Source of the DNA: Monodelphis domestica
Lineage: Eukaryota > Chordata > Mammalia > Didelphimorphia > Didelphidae
DNA length: 64,000 nt
Assembly (NCBI RefSeq): GCF_027887165.1
Contig: NC_077232.1
Coordinates: 4,667,895-4,731,894, forward strand
Direction: 5' to 3'
Part shown: piece after piece, positions 1-11,999 of the stretch
How positions within the stretch are numbered: position 1 is the first letter of the stretch
Layout of the letters: each line of letters begins with the position of its first letter
The notes under the pieces: model-generated
Databases searched by the model: none
Seen by the model: the letters and a program-made list of their open reading frames with translations, nothing else
What the model was told of the DNA's origin: nothing
Translations under genes and position numbers: made by a program

Positions 1-419
1 AAGATTTAGGAACTGTGACCCAATACAATCCTAGAGGGCTTGGGATAAAGGCTGCTGCCCACCTTCTGAAAGAAAGGTGGAGGATTCAGAGAGCAGACTG
101 AAATCTGGGGGAGACGTGGACAAAGAATAGATATTTGTTTGACTGAATGTGGGGTTTTTTAACCCTTACCTTCGGTTCTGTGTTTGTAACAGCTGTGAGG
201 GGGGCACATCAGAAGGGAGAGAGCAAAGATCTTCATTTGAATTTTTTTCATTGAAAAAATAACCTAATTCTGATCGTGTTACTTTCCTTGCTCACAGAAT
301 GCCAGCAGCTCCTTGAATATAAGATAAAATAAGCTCGCGCTCTCTGAGTTTAAAGCCTTCAAAACTGGGATTTAGATCACAATGTCATAAAGCCCGTGTT
401 TCCCAAAATGATTATACAC

Positions 420-1020
420 TCTTCTTCTCACACTCTCTTCATCAGCCAGTCTGCTCCACTTGCTGCTCCATGAATACAACCTTCTGGTTTCTGTGACTGC
501 ACAGGCTCGTCCTCATGCCTGAAGCCTCTCTACCTCTTCCTCTTAGAGCTCATTTTTCATCCCCTCTGACTCTCCATGACCCCATTTAGGATTCTCTTGG
601 CAGAGATACTGGGGTGGTTTGCCATTTACTTTTCCAGCTTATTTTACAGGTGAGGAAACTGAAGCAAGCAAGGTAAAGTGACATGTCCAAGGTCACCCAG
701 CTGGTAAGTGTCTGAAACTGGATTTAAATACTGGAAACTAAGTCTTCCTGAGTGTGCTATCCACTAGGCCACCTAGCTGCCCCTTAGAACTCCTGGCTCT
801 CCTCAGAGCTAAACTCAAGTATCATCGTCAACCTTGATCTGACTAGCTGTTAGTGCGCCCCAAATACTTTGTATTTATTGGTTTGTAAATCGCTTTTCTA
901 TTCCCCCCAATAGAATGTATCCTTCCTGAGGGCAGGAACTGTTTCATTTTTGTCTTTATGTCCCCAGGACTTAGCAGAGTGACTAGCATATGGGGAGCAC
1001 TAAATAGTAGGTGAAGGATG
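420..1020 (+). mobile_element. L2 (CR1-clade LINE) 3' portion, split by a SINE
   Basis: Matches the L2 3' region (spaced Cys/Pro-coding remnants, then a tail with 'ctgagggcaggaactg' and 'tagtaggtg'). A reverse-strand SINE at 565-784 interrupts it; similar CTTAGARCTC sequences flank the insert as a probable target duplication. Confidence 0.6.
565..784 (-). mobile_element. tRNA-derived SINE, marsupial CORE-SINE type
   Basis: Reverse complement carries the SINE head (cagctaggtggc), the 'gtgaccttggacatgtcac' core and the tail ending near 'caaaccaccccagtatctc'. Confidence 0.65.
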
Positions 1021-1265
1021 ATTGGTTGGGGGAAATCCCAATAGAGCATTTCCCTACAAACTTGGGGCTCACTCTCCCACAAATACACACCTCCTCAGTG
1101 GGAGAGCGCATCCATCTAGGGAACACACGTAGTCGCTAGAGTACACACGTGGCAGGATATGTGCCCAGAAAAGAGAAGGAATGTGTGTAGTCAGGAAATA
1201 CACATGGAGGGGCATTCTTGCCTTTCTGGCTGCAAACTTACCAGCATCTTTTTTCCCCTTCAGTT

Positions 1266-1500
1266 TTATTCATTCATTCATTCATTCATTTATGTTGATT
1301 GAAATTTTTTATTTAATTAATTCATTTAGAATATTTTTCCATTGTTACATGATCCATGTTCTTCCCTCTCCTCCCCCCAATTCCACCTACCAGTGTCTTT
1401 CGATGACGCCATCTCCCTCCTCCCAGAGCCAGCTTCCCGCTAATCCCACACTTGGGGCTGGTCCTAGTCTCATTGAGGAGCATTAGTCCCTGGGGAAGGC
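1266..1500 (-). mobile_element. TTCA microsatellite and L1 3'-end fragment
   Basis: Seven TTCA units at 1266-1293 are followed by an AT-rich stretch and 'ccattgttacatgatccatg', the antisense of a marsupial L1 3' end. Confidence 0.45.
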
Positions 1501-1964
1501 CCAGGGCAGCGGAATCCTGATCCAGGGCTCTCTCAGCACCCCTTTCCTAGCTGAGACTTCAGTTCTCTTAGTTGCCTCCCTCATCCACGACTAGGGCAGA
1601 ATTGCTGGCTATTTTCTCTTCCAAGAAATCTGACCACCCGGAGTCTCGACGATCGATCGATCGGGGCTTTTTTCGCCAGAGATTTGGGGAGCAAAGACTC
1701 ACCAGGCTTCCAGACGCCCCACTCCCAGGGGCCCAGCTCCTCTGGGTATGGCACTTGGTCTGTCTTTTAACTTCCTATGCCTGGAGCTAAGTCCCAGTCC
1801 AGTGAGTGAATGAATGGAGAGATGCATGAACAAAGCTTCTTCTGGGAAAAACTTAGCCCTGAGGCCTGGGACTAGAACCAGCAAATAAGACAGTGCCTGC
1901 CTCAACGGGCTCCCTTATGACAAAGGGAAGGTTCATGATCTTGAGGGGGCCAAGTAGATGATCA

Positions 1965-2560
1965 GCCTGCCTTCCTTCCTTCCTTTCTCTTCTTTCTTCC
2001 TTTCTTTCTTTCTCTCTCTTTCTTCCTTCCTTTCTCTTTCTCTTTCTTCTTTCTCTCTCTCTTCCTTCCTTCCTTCCTTCCTCCCTGTCTCCTTATCCCT
2101 CTCTTTCTCTTCCTCTCCCTCTCCATCTCTGTCTGTCTCTGCCTTTCTCTCTGTGTGTCTCTCTGCCTCTGTCTCTCTTTCTTTCTCTTTCTTCCTTCCT
2201 TTCTTTCTCTTTCTTCCTTCCTTTCTTTGTCTTTCCTCCTTCCTTCCTTCCTTCCTCCCTCCCCCCCTGTCTCCTTATCCCTCTTTTTCTCTTCCTCTCC
2301 CTCTCCATCTCTGTCTGTCTCTGCCTTTCTCTCTGTGTGTCTCTCTGCCTCTGTCTCTCTTTCTTTCTCTTTCTTCCTTCCTTTCTTTCTCTTTCTTCCT
2401 TCCTTTCTTTGTCTTTCCTCCTTCCTTCCTTCCTTCCTCCCTCCCCCCCTGTCTCCTTATCCCTCTTTTTCTCTTCCTCTCCCTCACTATCTTTGTCTCT
2501 GTCCCTCTCCCTCTCTGTCTCTCTGTCTTTGTCTCTCTCTGCCTCTGTCTCTGTGTCTCT
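1965..2560. repeat. CT/TTCC array with a 182-bp higher-order unit
   Basis: Almost pure pyrimidine. The marker CCTTATCC recurs at 2091, 2273 and 2455, giving an exact 182-bp period over about three copies. The array runs into the head of a reverse SINE (2565-2615), suggesting growth next to that element. Confidence 0.9.
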
Positions 2561-2619
2561 CTCCTGACTCCAGGCCTGGCACTCTATCCACTGTTCCACC
2601 TAGCTGCCCCAAGCCTCTT

Positions 2620-3480
2620 TTTTAAGGCCATTACCACTGATAAAATCACATCTGTTTCTAATGCTGACCATTGGGCTTTAAGACCCAAGCCTTTGGTGTC
2701 ACTGTGGATACAGTCCAGGCTGAGTCTCCCCAGAAGGGTGGCCAAGGGCACTGAGCCAGAAGTCTGACTCTTCCAGAACCTCTAGAGATGCCCGGGCTAT
2801 GTCCATCAGAGTCTGAGGAGAGATGGGGGTCAGAATGGTGGTGGTTGGGGGAATTAACTCATACTTCTGGTTCTTGCTGCCTCCTTTCGCTCTCTCTCTC
2901 TCTCTGGGCACCTGGCTGCTTCAGTTGCACCAGTGAGCAGCAGTTGGCAGGTAGCAGGGACTGCCAGCCCCTTCCCCGCAGGAGTCACTCTCTGGGATCA
3001 TGGCTGTAAGGGCTGGACTGGGAGCAGGACTGGCGGTCTGGGGAGGTGGGGAAGGGAGGTCTCTAGCAGGGCTTTGCAGTTTATTTGCCTGTGTAACAGG
3101 CTTTTGCTATTTTTAGCTGTTATTGTTCAGAGTGAGGAGGAAGATGGGCCCTTTCTCTACTGATTTCTCCCCAGTGTTGGCAGGGCTGTGTGCAGCCCTG
3201 GTGGCTCAGGCCAAGCCTCTTTGGGTTCAAAGCCTGCGACATCCAGTTTCAGGACTACTTTAGTCAGAAAGTCCCCCTAACTTCTGCCCAAACACTATTG
3301 CCAACGGTGCCCTCAGAACCATCTCAAGGGCTGTCCTTTCAACCAACCACCAGCAGAAGTGTCCCCGAGAGCCCCTCTCATCTCCCATCTGAGTGAAAGA
3401 AGATGCTCTAACATTGCGGCAGTCAAAGTGGAGTCCATTGGCCTAGAATTTGCCAACGTTGGTCTCATCCCTTTTTTGAA
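2620..3480. other. Unique sequence, no gene recognised
   Basis: Only a short CT run at 2890-2908 stands out. Open frames here are short and show no known motif. Confidence 0.5.
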
Positions 3481-3497
3481 AACTGAGACATTTACAC

Positions 3498-4200
3498 TTC
3501 AATTCAATACACATTTATTAAGCATCCACTATGTTGGAGGCAGGGCCGCTAGAGGATGCCACAGCACACAGAGCACTGAATCTGGAGTCAGGAAATTCAT
3601 CTTCAGGTTCAAAACCAGACTCGGACACTTCCTAGCTGTGTGACCCTGGGCAAGTCACTTCTCCTATTTGCCTCAGACCCCTCATCTGTCAAATGAGCTG
3701 GAGAAGGAAATGGCCAACTGCTCCAAGACTTCTGCCAAGAAAACCCCAAATGGGGCGCAAAGAGTCAGACACAACTGAACAATAAGGGTGTCGGGCGGTG
3801 CTAAGGGCTAGGGCTACAGATGAGGAAAAGAAAGACATCTGCCCTCAAGGAGATTCCATTCCAACGCAGGGAACTCCATGGGAGCAACTAGGTCCATAGA
3901 AGCTCCGCAGAGTAAAGGCATAAATGGAAGGCGATGTGGGAAGGCAGTAGCAGCAATGGGGACGAGGACACTGAGAGGAGGAGGCAAGCAAGCAGGGCAT
4001 TCCAGGCATGAAGAACTCCTAATGCAAGAGCTTGAGAGGGCCAAGGGCAGATCATGTTTGAGGATCTACAAGGAGAGTCATGGAGGACAGTAAGGTCTAA
4101 GAAGCCTGGAAGATCCTAAAGAGTGTTAGATCCCAAAGTATTGGATCCCGGAGGTGACAGGGAGACAATGGAGCTCTTTAGGAAAGGGGATCCCATGGCC
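3498..4200 (-). mobile_element. L2-like element split by a forward SINE
   Basis: Antisense L2 tail ('acatttattaagcatccac') at 3500-3535 resumes after 3785 with 'gtgctaagggctagggctac'. Between them (3545-3782) is a complete forward SINE with 'ctagctgtgtgaccctgggc' and a tail ending 'agtcagacacaactgaac'. Confidence 0.55.
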
Positions 4201-4223
4201 AGATGTACCCTTTAGAAAAGTCA

Positions 4224-4430
4224 GGCAGCTAGGCACCATAATGGATAGAAAGCCTGGCCTAGAGTCAAGAAGACCTGAGTTCCAATCTGGCCTCAAACAC
4301 TTTCCTAGCTATGTGACCCTGAGCAAGTCACTTAACCCCCACTACCTAGCCCTTATTGCTCTTTTGCCTTGGAAGTAATATACAATATTGATTCTAAGAT
4401 GGAAGGTGAGGGTTTAAAAGGGGGGGAAAT
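4224..4430 (+). mobile_element. tRNA-derived SINE with GAAGGTGAGGG tail
   Basis: Head 'ggcagctaggcaccataatg', core 'ctagctatgtgaccctgagc', then 'ttgattctaagatggaaggt' and an A/G-rich end; the commonest SINE type of the window. Confidence 0.7.
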
Positions 4431-4796
4431 GGAGGAAACATGGGGGTCTGTAAACAAAAGAAGAGTCAGTAAATAGAGAGAGAAAGTGTAGGAACAATAG
4501 TGGAGAGAATCTGCTGGAGAAGTCAAGAATCCTTGTTCATATTAGATATCAACTCCTCGTGGACCACTTTGTTCAGACCCTTTCAATCCAAAAATTTTTC
4601 CTCTGGGCAGATAGTTCAGAGCCAAGATCAATGATCTGCTCTGTCTCCTTACCGTCCTCAGGTAGCATTGTCCCATTTTCCACAAGCAGTAGTCCTAGCC
4701 TCTCTTTGATTCTCCCCTTTTTCACAGTAGAGTCAAAAAGCAAAGAAAAAAATCTCCTTTCTTTGTCACCCTTAGCCTCCTCAACTTCTTCTCTAG

Positions 4797-5403
4797 TTTA
4801 GAAATTCCAAAAGAATGCAAGTTCTTGGAGGGCAGAGATGGTTTCATTTTGGTTTTGTATCTGCAGCACCTAACACAGTGCCTAGTGCATACAGTAGGTG
4901 TTTAATAAATGCTTGTGGATAAACTGATTCTATGCCAGGCTTGTGATTAGTGCATACAGTAGGTGCTTAATAAATGCTTGTGGATAAACTGATTCTATGC
5001 CAGGCTTGTGATTAGTACATACAGTAGGTGTTTAATAAATGCTTGTGGATAAACTGATTCTATGCCAGGCTTGTGATTAGTACATACAGTAGGTGTTTAA
5101 TAAATGCTTGTGGATAAACTGATTCTATGCCAGGCTTGTGATTAGTGCATACAGTAGGTGCTTAATAAATGCTTGTGGATAAACTGATTCTATGCCAGGC
5201 TTGTGATTAGTACATACAGTAGGTGTTTAATAAATGCTTGTGGATAAACTGATTCTATGCCAGGCTTGTGATTAGTACATACAGTAGGTGTTTAATAAAT
5301 GCTTGTGGATAAACTGATTCTATGCCAGGCTTGTGATTAGTGCATATAGTAGGTGTTTAATAAATGCTTGTGGATAAACTGATTCTATGCCAGGCTTGTG
5401 ATC
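4797..5403 (+). repeat. 65-bp minisatellite grown from an L2 3' tail, 8 copies
   Basis: An L2 3' end (4797-4920) leads into eight tandem 65-bp units starting at 4886, 4951, 5016, 5081, 5146, 5211, 5276 and 5341. Each unit contains the L2 end 'aggtgtttaataaatgcttg' plus a spacer 'aaactgattctatgccaggc'. Two variant types (tgc/gctt and tac/gttt) alternate in a B-C-C pattern repeated twice. Confidence 0.95.
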
Positions 5404-6220
5404 TATTTCCTGAATTTCCTCTCTATTTGCTTTTGCTCAAAGTAGTCTCTAGTATATTCTGATGTTGCCTCATCCCAGCAGTTGCCTCCCTTGATCTTCT
5501 CCACCACGCTTCCTAGAGGTCCTCACACAAGGAAATTGCTCTTCTAACTACCCCATGCATATGCTCTGCTAGTCCCTACCCCAAAGGGGTCAGAGGTAGA
5601 AAAGGGGCTCCCAAGAAACCAGAAGAGCCTAACAAAGACTGAACACAGAGGTGCTGTCCAGCAAGAGAGGAATGACTAAAACCATACGGTACACAAATGT
5701 ACCAAAATGCTGCTTGATTTTGTAAATGATGAACACGAAGAACACCGAGAAGAGAGAGAAGCTTTATTCGAACTGATGAGGAGTGAAGGGAGCAGAACCA
5801 GGCAAACAAGAAGCACACCTGATTAGTCTTCCTGATCTCCTTTGTTTCCTCTTTATTTTTTATTCATTCTTATAACATACAGCTCAGGGGTTGGGCGTTG
5901 GGGAATGAAGATGGCAGAATGACATATAGCAGTAAAAAGTATGTGTATGTTTGTGTGCACACCATGCCCCTCCCTCCCCACCGGCTTTTACCTAGTCTGA
6001 TCCTCTTGGAAAAGAGGAAACCGAGAGCACGTTCCAGTCGTGGCTTTTCATCCTTCCCAGTAGCAACGGTGCCCCTAAGGTCAGATTTCCCTGCTTCTGT
6101 TAGGACCTCTGGTTTGCCTTATTGATTTTTTCTGTTTGTTTTTTTCTTTTTGTCCAGAACTGTCATTTCTTTTGTAAATGGCCAAACAAGTCGTGGCACG
6201 TGACCGCGAGGGAATGCTAG
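5403..6220 (+). mobile_element. L2 remnant, then L1 3'-end fragment (about 5620-5825)
   Basis: 5404-5600 has L2-like text. 5640-5820 matches the L1 ORF2/3' junction ('aagcagaaccaggcaaac' type). 5830-6220 shows nothing recognisable except short T-rich runs. Confidence 0.4.
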
Positions 6221-6224
6221 CGGG

Positions 6225-6565
6225 CTCTAACAAATGACAAAGAGGTTAATTTTGGAAAAATATGGAAAGACCTACACAAAGTTATACGGAATGAAATGAG
6301 CAGAAAAGAACAGGATGTGCAGCAACAGATATATTGTCTGAAAAATGATTTGTGTACGTACATCTCCAGAGAAAGAACTCAAAAATAGAAATAAGTAAAA
6401 CAGTTTAATAGGGACGTATATCGTTTTTTTATCAAGTGATGCCTTCTCTAATGGGGGAGGGGGAGGAGGGAAGGAGTTAAGCAGGAATTTAAATGTAACA
6501 ACAAATTAATTAACTTAAAAAAGAGAAAAATAATTTTTTATTTAGAAAAAAGTCTTTTTCTCCCA
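6225..6565 (+). mobile_element. L1 3'-end fragment
   Basis: Contains 'atatggaaagacctacacaa' and 'gaatgaaatgagcagaa', then ends in A/T-rich sequence, as marsupial L1 3' ends do. Confidence 0.5.
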
Positions 6566-6569
6566 TTTC

Positions 6570-6970
6570 TCCCATATTAAAAAATTCTTAAAAATATGAA
6601 TAATGAAGCAAAACAAATTCTCTTATTATCTATGTCCAAAAAATATGTCTCATTATGCACTTTGGATGCTTCGCCTTTCTATCAGGAGGTGAGGTGGGTC
6701 CCATAGTCCTTCATTAGTCTTCTGGAATTAGAGTGGGTCATTCCACTGATCAGATTTCCTAATTCTTTCCAAGTTCTTTGTCTTTCTCCTGTTGTTTGCA
6801 CTGTATAAAGTGTTCTCTTGGTTCTGCTCACTTCCCTCTGCATCAGTTGATGCAAGTCTTCCTGGTTTGTTTGCTTTTTTCTGAAACCGTCCCCTTCAGT
6901 GTTTCTTCTAGCACGAAGCACACCATGAACTTGTTCAACCACCTCAGTTAACAAGGACTCCTCAGTTTCC
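6570..6970 (-). mobile_element. L1 3'-end fragment, antisense
   Basis: 'ctcacttccctctgcatcag' and 'gatgcaagtcttcctggt' are the antisense of the same L1 region seen at 6225-6565. The two copies are head-to-head. Confidence 0.5.
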
Positions 6971-8090
6971 TATTCTTTGCCCCTTCAAGAAAAGTGCTAT
7001 CAAATTTGGTACATCTTTAGTTAAGTTTGTTTTACTTAAGACTCGTCTCTCTCTTAACTCACCCTCCTTTTTCTCCCCTCTTCTCCCTTTGCCACCATTT
7101 CCTATTTTGTGAAATGTTATGTACCCAACCGTGTACATATGTGTGTGTGTGTGTGTGTGTGAGTGAGTGAGTGTGTGTGTGAGTGAGTGAGTGTGCGGTT
7201 CTTCCCTCCTTTGACCATTTCCTTATGAGAAGAAACTGACTTATTCTTATGAAAAGAAGGTTCAGGTGTCATCCACTCCCCCAGCCTCCTCCTCCTTGTT
7301 TGTAAAGACTTCTATTTGTGCATCCTGGTTGTGTGAGATGACCTCCCGCCATTTTTCTTCTTCCTTCTCACCTCCTGGTGTTTTCCTCTTCTTCTTCCTT
7401 CCTAGTTTTCTTTGAGAAAATCAAGACCCAACAAAACCTCTCAGAGACTCTCTAATTAGACTCCTTCTAGGACCTTTGATGGTGATGGAATCCGGAGGGG
7501 ACACATGCAAATAGCTTTTGATGGTTCATCTGTGTTTACATTTACATATTTCTCTTGACTCTTGACTTCCTACTTTAAAGTTTCTGTCTGCTCATCACAA
7601 ATGCTTGGAAATCTTCTCTTGTAAAAATCCTTCCCTCTCCACCCCCCGCCCCCCACTCAGATTCCAGAGGTAAGTCATCCTTGGCTGTCAAGAAACACCT
7701 ACTATGTGTCATGTGCTGGACTAAGCACTGGTTGGAGACTATTTTCTTTGCCTTCTGGAATATTATATTCCGGGCCCTCTGGAGTACTAAAACAGGAAAG
7801 TATCTCTCACCGATCTTTTTTTTGAGATCAGTTCTTTTTGCTATATCTTATGTTTTCTTAGTTTTTACTTTGTTTTAATACTTATTATCTTCTATTTGGC
7901 ATCGTATAATTTTCAGGGAGTTTGTTACTTGGTCAAGCTTTTGCCCCTCTTGTGCCAATTGTTCGTTCCCTTCCCATTCTTTTTTAATAGCTCTTATTTC
8001 CTCTGTGTGTGTCTCCTCTAGCATCCTAATTCCATTAAAAAAAAACATTTTAAGTAGACCTGTAATTTTGTCGGAAATCCTCCAATAAAG
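6970..8090. other. AT-rich sequence with a GT microsatellite and an L2 scrap
   Basis: GT/GTGA repeat at 7137-7195. Antisense L2 tail 'cacctactatgtgtcatgtg' at 7685-7735. 7740-8040 may be antisense L1 ORF1 but is too degraded to be sure. Confidence 0.4.
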
Positions 8091-8340
8091 AAACTCCCCA
8101 TTACAGATGGGCGTCAGTTCTACAACTTAAAGCCTTCCTAGAACACTGAAAGGCAAAGACTTGCCTAGGGTCACACAGCAAGTCATACTTTACCAATCAG
8201 GTCTTTCTGACGCCAAGACTAGTTCTCTACCTGATCAACCTTGGAGACTCTCACCTTGAACTTCAATCAGTCAACAAACATTTATTAAGCACTTACTATG
8301 TGCCAGGCACTGTGCAGGGCACTGCAGCACTCGAGAAATG
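8090..8340 (-). mobile_element. MIR-type SINE and adjoining L2 tail, antisense
   Basis: 'ttgcctagggtcacacagca' marks the MIR core; 8266-8335 is an antisense L2 tail with 'tactatgtgccaggcactgt'. Confidence 0.6.
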
Positions 8341-8935
8341 TTTAATCAAACTACAAGACACAAAAATAACAATGTGTTCTTTCATGAAATATCAGTGTTC
8401 TGTGATGAGATGAAGCTGGTACGGAGAGGAAGACTGGAGCAACAACAAAAACCAGGGAGGGAGGGAGGGAGCTCCCATCCTTGCTCGTCCCCCAGGCTCA
8501 CCATGTGGCCTTCCTTCCTCACTGCAGTGGAAATCTTGAACAGCTTCAAGTCAGCCCCAGCCATGCTCCTGATGTGAACCCTGATGTGCCACTCGTCTCC
8601 TCTTGTGCCTGGAGATGGGCCAGAAATGTTTCCTCTCTCCGAATGGCACAGATCAATGTCAGTGTAAAGTCAAGGGGCAGGAAGCCTGCTGGTGTTTGCA
8701 TGCACACGGTCCACGGAAGGGCCAACTGGCCAACAGAGCAAACAAGGTATATGCCCAGGATTTCTGGGCATGGCTAGAGGGGGAAGAGGAAGGGCCTGGC
8801 AAAGGTGCCAAAAGTTAAAGGAGTGGGCAGCATGGTGCATTATTAACCCATGTACACAAACTCATATATGAGCACACAGTCACTCACATGTGTACATATG
8901 AACCCATAGTATCATGGAAATTGTTCTTCCTTCCC

Positions 8936-9770
8936 CCTCTCCTATCCTCCCTCCTTTCCTCCTTTCTTCCCTTCTTTTCCTTCCTTCCCTCCCTCCTACC
9001 CTCCTTCCCTTCCTTCCTTCCCTCCATCTTATCCTCCTTCCCTCCTACCCCTATCCTCCTTTCCTCTTTTCTTCCTTCCTCCCTTCCTTCTTTCCCTCCC
9101 TTCTTCCTTCCCTCCCTTCTTCCTTCCTTCCTTCCTTCCTTCCTTCCTTCCTTCTTTCTTTCCTCCCTCCCTCCCTCCCTCCCTTCCTTCCTTCCTTCCC
9201 TCCATCTTATCCTCCTTCCCTCCTACCCCTATCCTCCTTTCCTCTTTTCTTCCTTCCTCCCTTCCTTCTTTCCCTCCCTTCTTCCTTCCCTCCCTTCTTC
9301 CTTCCTTCCTTCCTTCCTTCTTTCTTTCCTCCCTCCCTCCCTCCCTCCTACCCTCCTTCCTTCCCTCCATCTTATCCTCCTTCCCTCCTATCCCTATCCT
9401 CCTTTCCTCTTTTCTTCCTTCCTCCCTTCCTTCTTTCCCTCCCTTCTTCCTTCCCTCCCTTCTTCCTTCCTTCCTTCCTTCCTTCCTTCTTTCTTTCCTC
9501 CCTCCCTCCTACCCTCCTTCCTTCCCTCCATCTTATCCTCCTTCCCTCCTATCCCTATCCTCCTTTCCTCTTTTCTTCCTTCCTCCCTTCCTTCCTTCCC
9601 TCCCTTCTTCCTTCCCTCCCTTCTTCCTTCCTTCCTTCCTTCCTTCCTTCCTTCCTTCCTCCCTCCCTCCCTCCCTTCCTTCCTTCCTTCCCTCCATCTT
9701 ATCCTCCTTCCCTCCTACCCCTATCCTCCTTCCCTCCCTTCTTCCTTCCTTCCTTCCTTCCTTCCTTCCC
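8936..9770. repeat. TTCC/CCCT pyrimidine array with ~161-178-bp higher-order unit
   Basis: The marker CATCTTATCC recurs at 9025, 9203, 9368, 9529 and 9695, so five higher-order units of 178, 165, 161 and 166 bp. Units differ mainly in the length of simple CCTT runs. Confidence 0.9.
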
Positions 9771-11270
9771 CAGATTCTTACCTTTTTAAGCCCAGCATAC
9801 ATGGCAGGCCTCCCTCCAGCCCCTGCCATGTTCTGAGTGCCAACATCACACATTTCAATCACAAAGCTTGCTACCAAATAGGATACAAAAAAACGTCTGG
9901 TCTTAACATGGGTTCAGGCCCAGACCACTCAGCCCATCAATAAGAGTTGATTCTAGCTGTATGTCACGTCATTCCCCTTCGTTCTGCATTGAAGCCAAAC
10001 TTAGCTGCTCCATTTAACTACTAGGGATTCCCAAACTTGACGTCCCTTCGCTAAACTCTTCCAAGAGACGGAAGCTCCCTGCGGGCAGGGACCACTCGCT
10101 CTGCTCTTCATATCCCGAGTGCCCAGAACAGTGAGAACTTCATAAACGTTTGTTGAACGAGAACTCGATCAGTCTCTTGGAGCCTTGGTTTGCACCCCGG
10201 TAAAACGAGGCTTAGAGTAGGTTCCTCTGACTCTAGACTTCAGACCCCATGAATGGAAGGGGATTCCATCCCCTGCATCTTCGCTCAGGCCACCCCTCAT
10301 GCCTGGAATGCACCATGGAATCGGGGCTCCCAGGAGCTTGAGAAATGATTGCTGATGGAAAACTGCATTCTAGCAAAGGACCAAGGCAGACCCTCACTTA
10401 AGCCATAACGGACTGTGAGAAGTGGGAAGCTTTTCCCACTGGATCCTGTTTGGTAACCACTTCTCCGACCCCATCACTGGTAGCGTTCATTGCCAGAATA
10501 TTCCATCTCAGCCTCAGTGCCTCAAGAGCCTTGGCTTCACCAGTCCCTGAGCTTTGTAGCCCCCCCCCCAGCACTCTATCCCACAGTTGTCTCCTAGCTG
10601 CGCGTCTCCCCCTCCTGAGGCTGCTGTGTTCTCGGCTGGTAGTGAGTGGTCCAGGTGAAGGGGTCAGCTATACCTCCGGAGTGGATCTCTAGACCAGCTC
10701 TTCCCTTGGGGCAATCAGTAATAAACTAATATGGCTAAGTCGGAAAGTTCCAGATACTTAGCCAGTTCTTCAGTGCTACACTGGCCTCCCCTGTGCCTTT
10801 CACATTCCTCACCTTCCTCCAAGCCCCAGCTCAAGGACCCCCTCCTCTGGGGGACGGAAACTCCCCTCACCTCCCCAGATGAAAGGGTTCTTTCTGTCTC
10901 TCACCCAATTGTCCTCGAGGACTTTGGGTCTCTCTTGGCACCACCCCCACCCCAGAACTGCAGAGAAACTGCATTGTGAAATCAGGAGACAGAAAATAAA
11001 CATCAAAAAGTAAACCAAAAACACATAAGCCACTAAACAAGGATAAACTGTTTGCATTCTAGTGTCAGAGATGATGCCAATACCTGTGGCCCCCTGGGAC
11101 TCTAGCATCAGCTCGGGGCATAGAAAGAGCCTAATACATCGTGCATCCTCCCCAGTGTTAACCCACTCATGTATCCAAAATCAAACGTTCAAGAAAAGTT
11201 TCCCACAAGCCTCACAGGCCCAGGTTATCCCAAATCTGGTCCCAGGAATATGACGACAAATGAGAAAGAG
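9771..11270. other. Mostly unique sequence with an L2 tail
   Basis: 10060-10165 is a forward L2 tail ('gggcagggaccactcgctct' type, ending at TTTGTTGAACGA). The rest shows no gene or repeat I can name; poly-C at 10560-10569. Confidence 0.4.
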
Positions 11271-11275
11271 ATGAA

Positions 11276-11392
11276 GTTAGGAGAGAGGGAGAGAGAGAGA
11301 CAGAGAGAGACAGAGAGACAGAGAGAGAGACAGAGAGAGACAGAGAGACAGAGACAGAGACAGAGAGACAGAGACAGAGAGACAGAGAAAGA
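11276..11392. repeat. GA/GACA microsatellite
   Basis: Uninterrupted GAGA and GACAGA units. Confidence 0.9.
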
Positions 11393-11999
11393 TAAGTAAA
11401 TAGATGCCTTTCTTAAAAGCACCGTATTTCATATTTTAAAAAACCAGTTGACCTGGGAAACAGATGAAGGAGAGAGTACTTAAGAATCACAGAATTGCCT
11501 CCTGGATATCATTTTTGAAGGTACCATTAAAGAAAAATTTACAGATACATTGTTGTCGTTTGCTCTTCATTTTCTTCCTTTTTAAAAAATATAACCCTCG
11601 GCAGGGGGCAGCTGGGTAGCTCAGTGGATTGAGAGCTAAACAAAATAATTTATACTGCTAGCAGCTAGAAGCTTGGAGAGGGAAGAGTAAAGAAAAGTTG
11701 AAAAGAAATAAAATAAAAGGAAATGATAAAAAAAATTAATAAATAAGAAGTATGGAGGAAAAAATACCATATGAGAATAGGATAAAGGGAAATAAAGAAG
11801 TAGCAGAACTGAGAATGTGAATGGAAGGAACTCACCCATAATGTGGAAGAGGTTAGCAGAATTGATTAGACAGCAAAATCCAGGGAGGCAGAGCCAAGGT
11901 GGCAGAGTAATTTCTCTGGGAATCCTCTCTAACCCAACTTAAAATAACACTTGAAAATGAATGCTGGAGTGACAGAATGAACAAGGGGAGAAAAAGAAA

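Noticed and set aside
1958-2767. 269-codon Ser/Leu/Phe frame
   Set aside because: Translation of the 182-bp pyrimidine array; ends in SINE sequence.
4886-5403. Regular repeats resembling a CRISPR array
   Set aside because: Units are contiguous with no unique spacers; vertebrate DNA; it is a minisatellite.
8888-9943. 351-codon frame in the TTCC tract
   Set aside because: Low-complexity translation of a tandem array.
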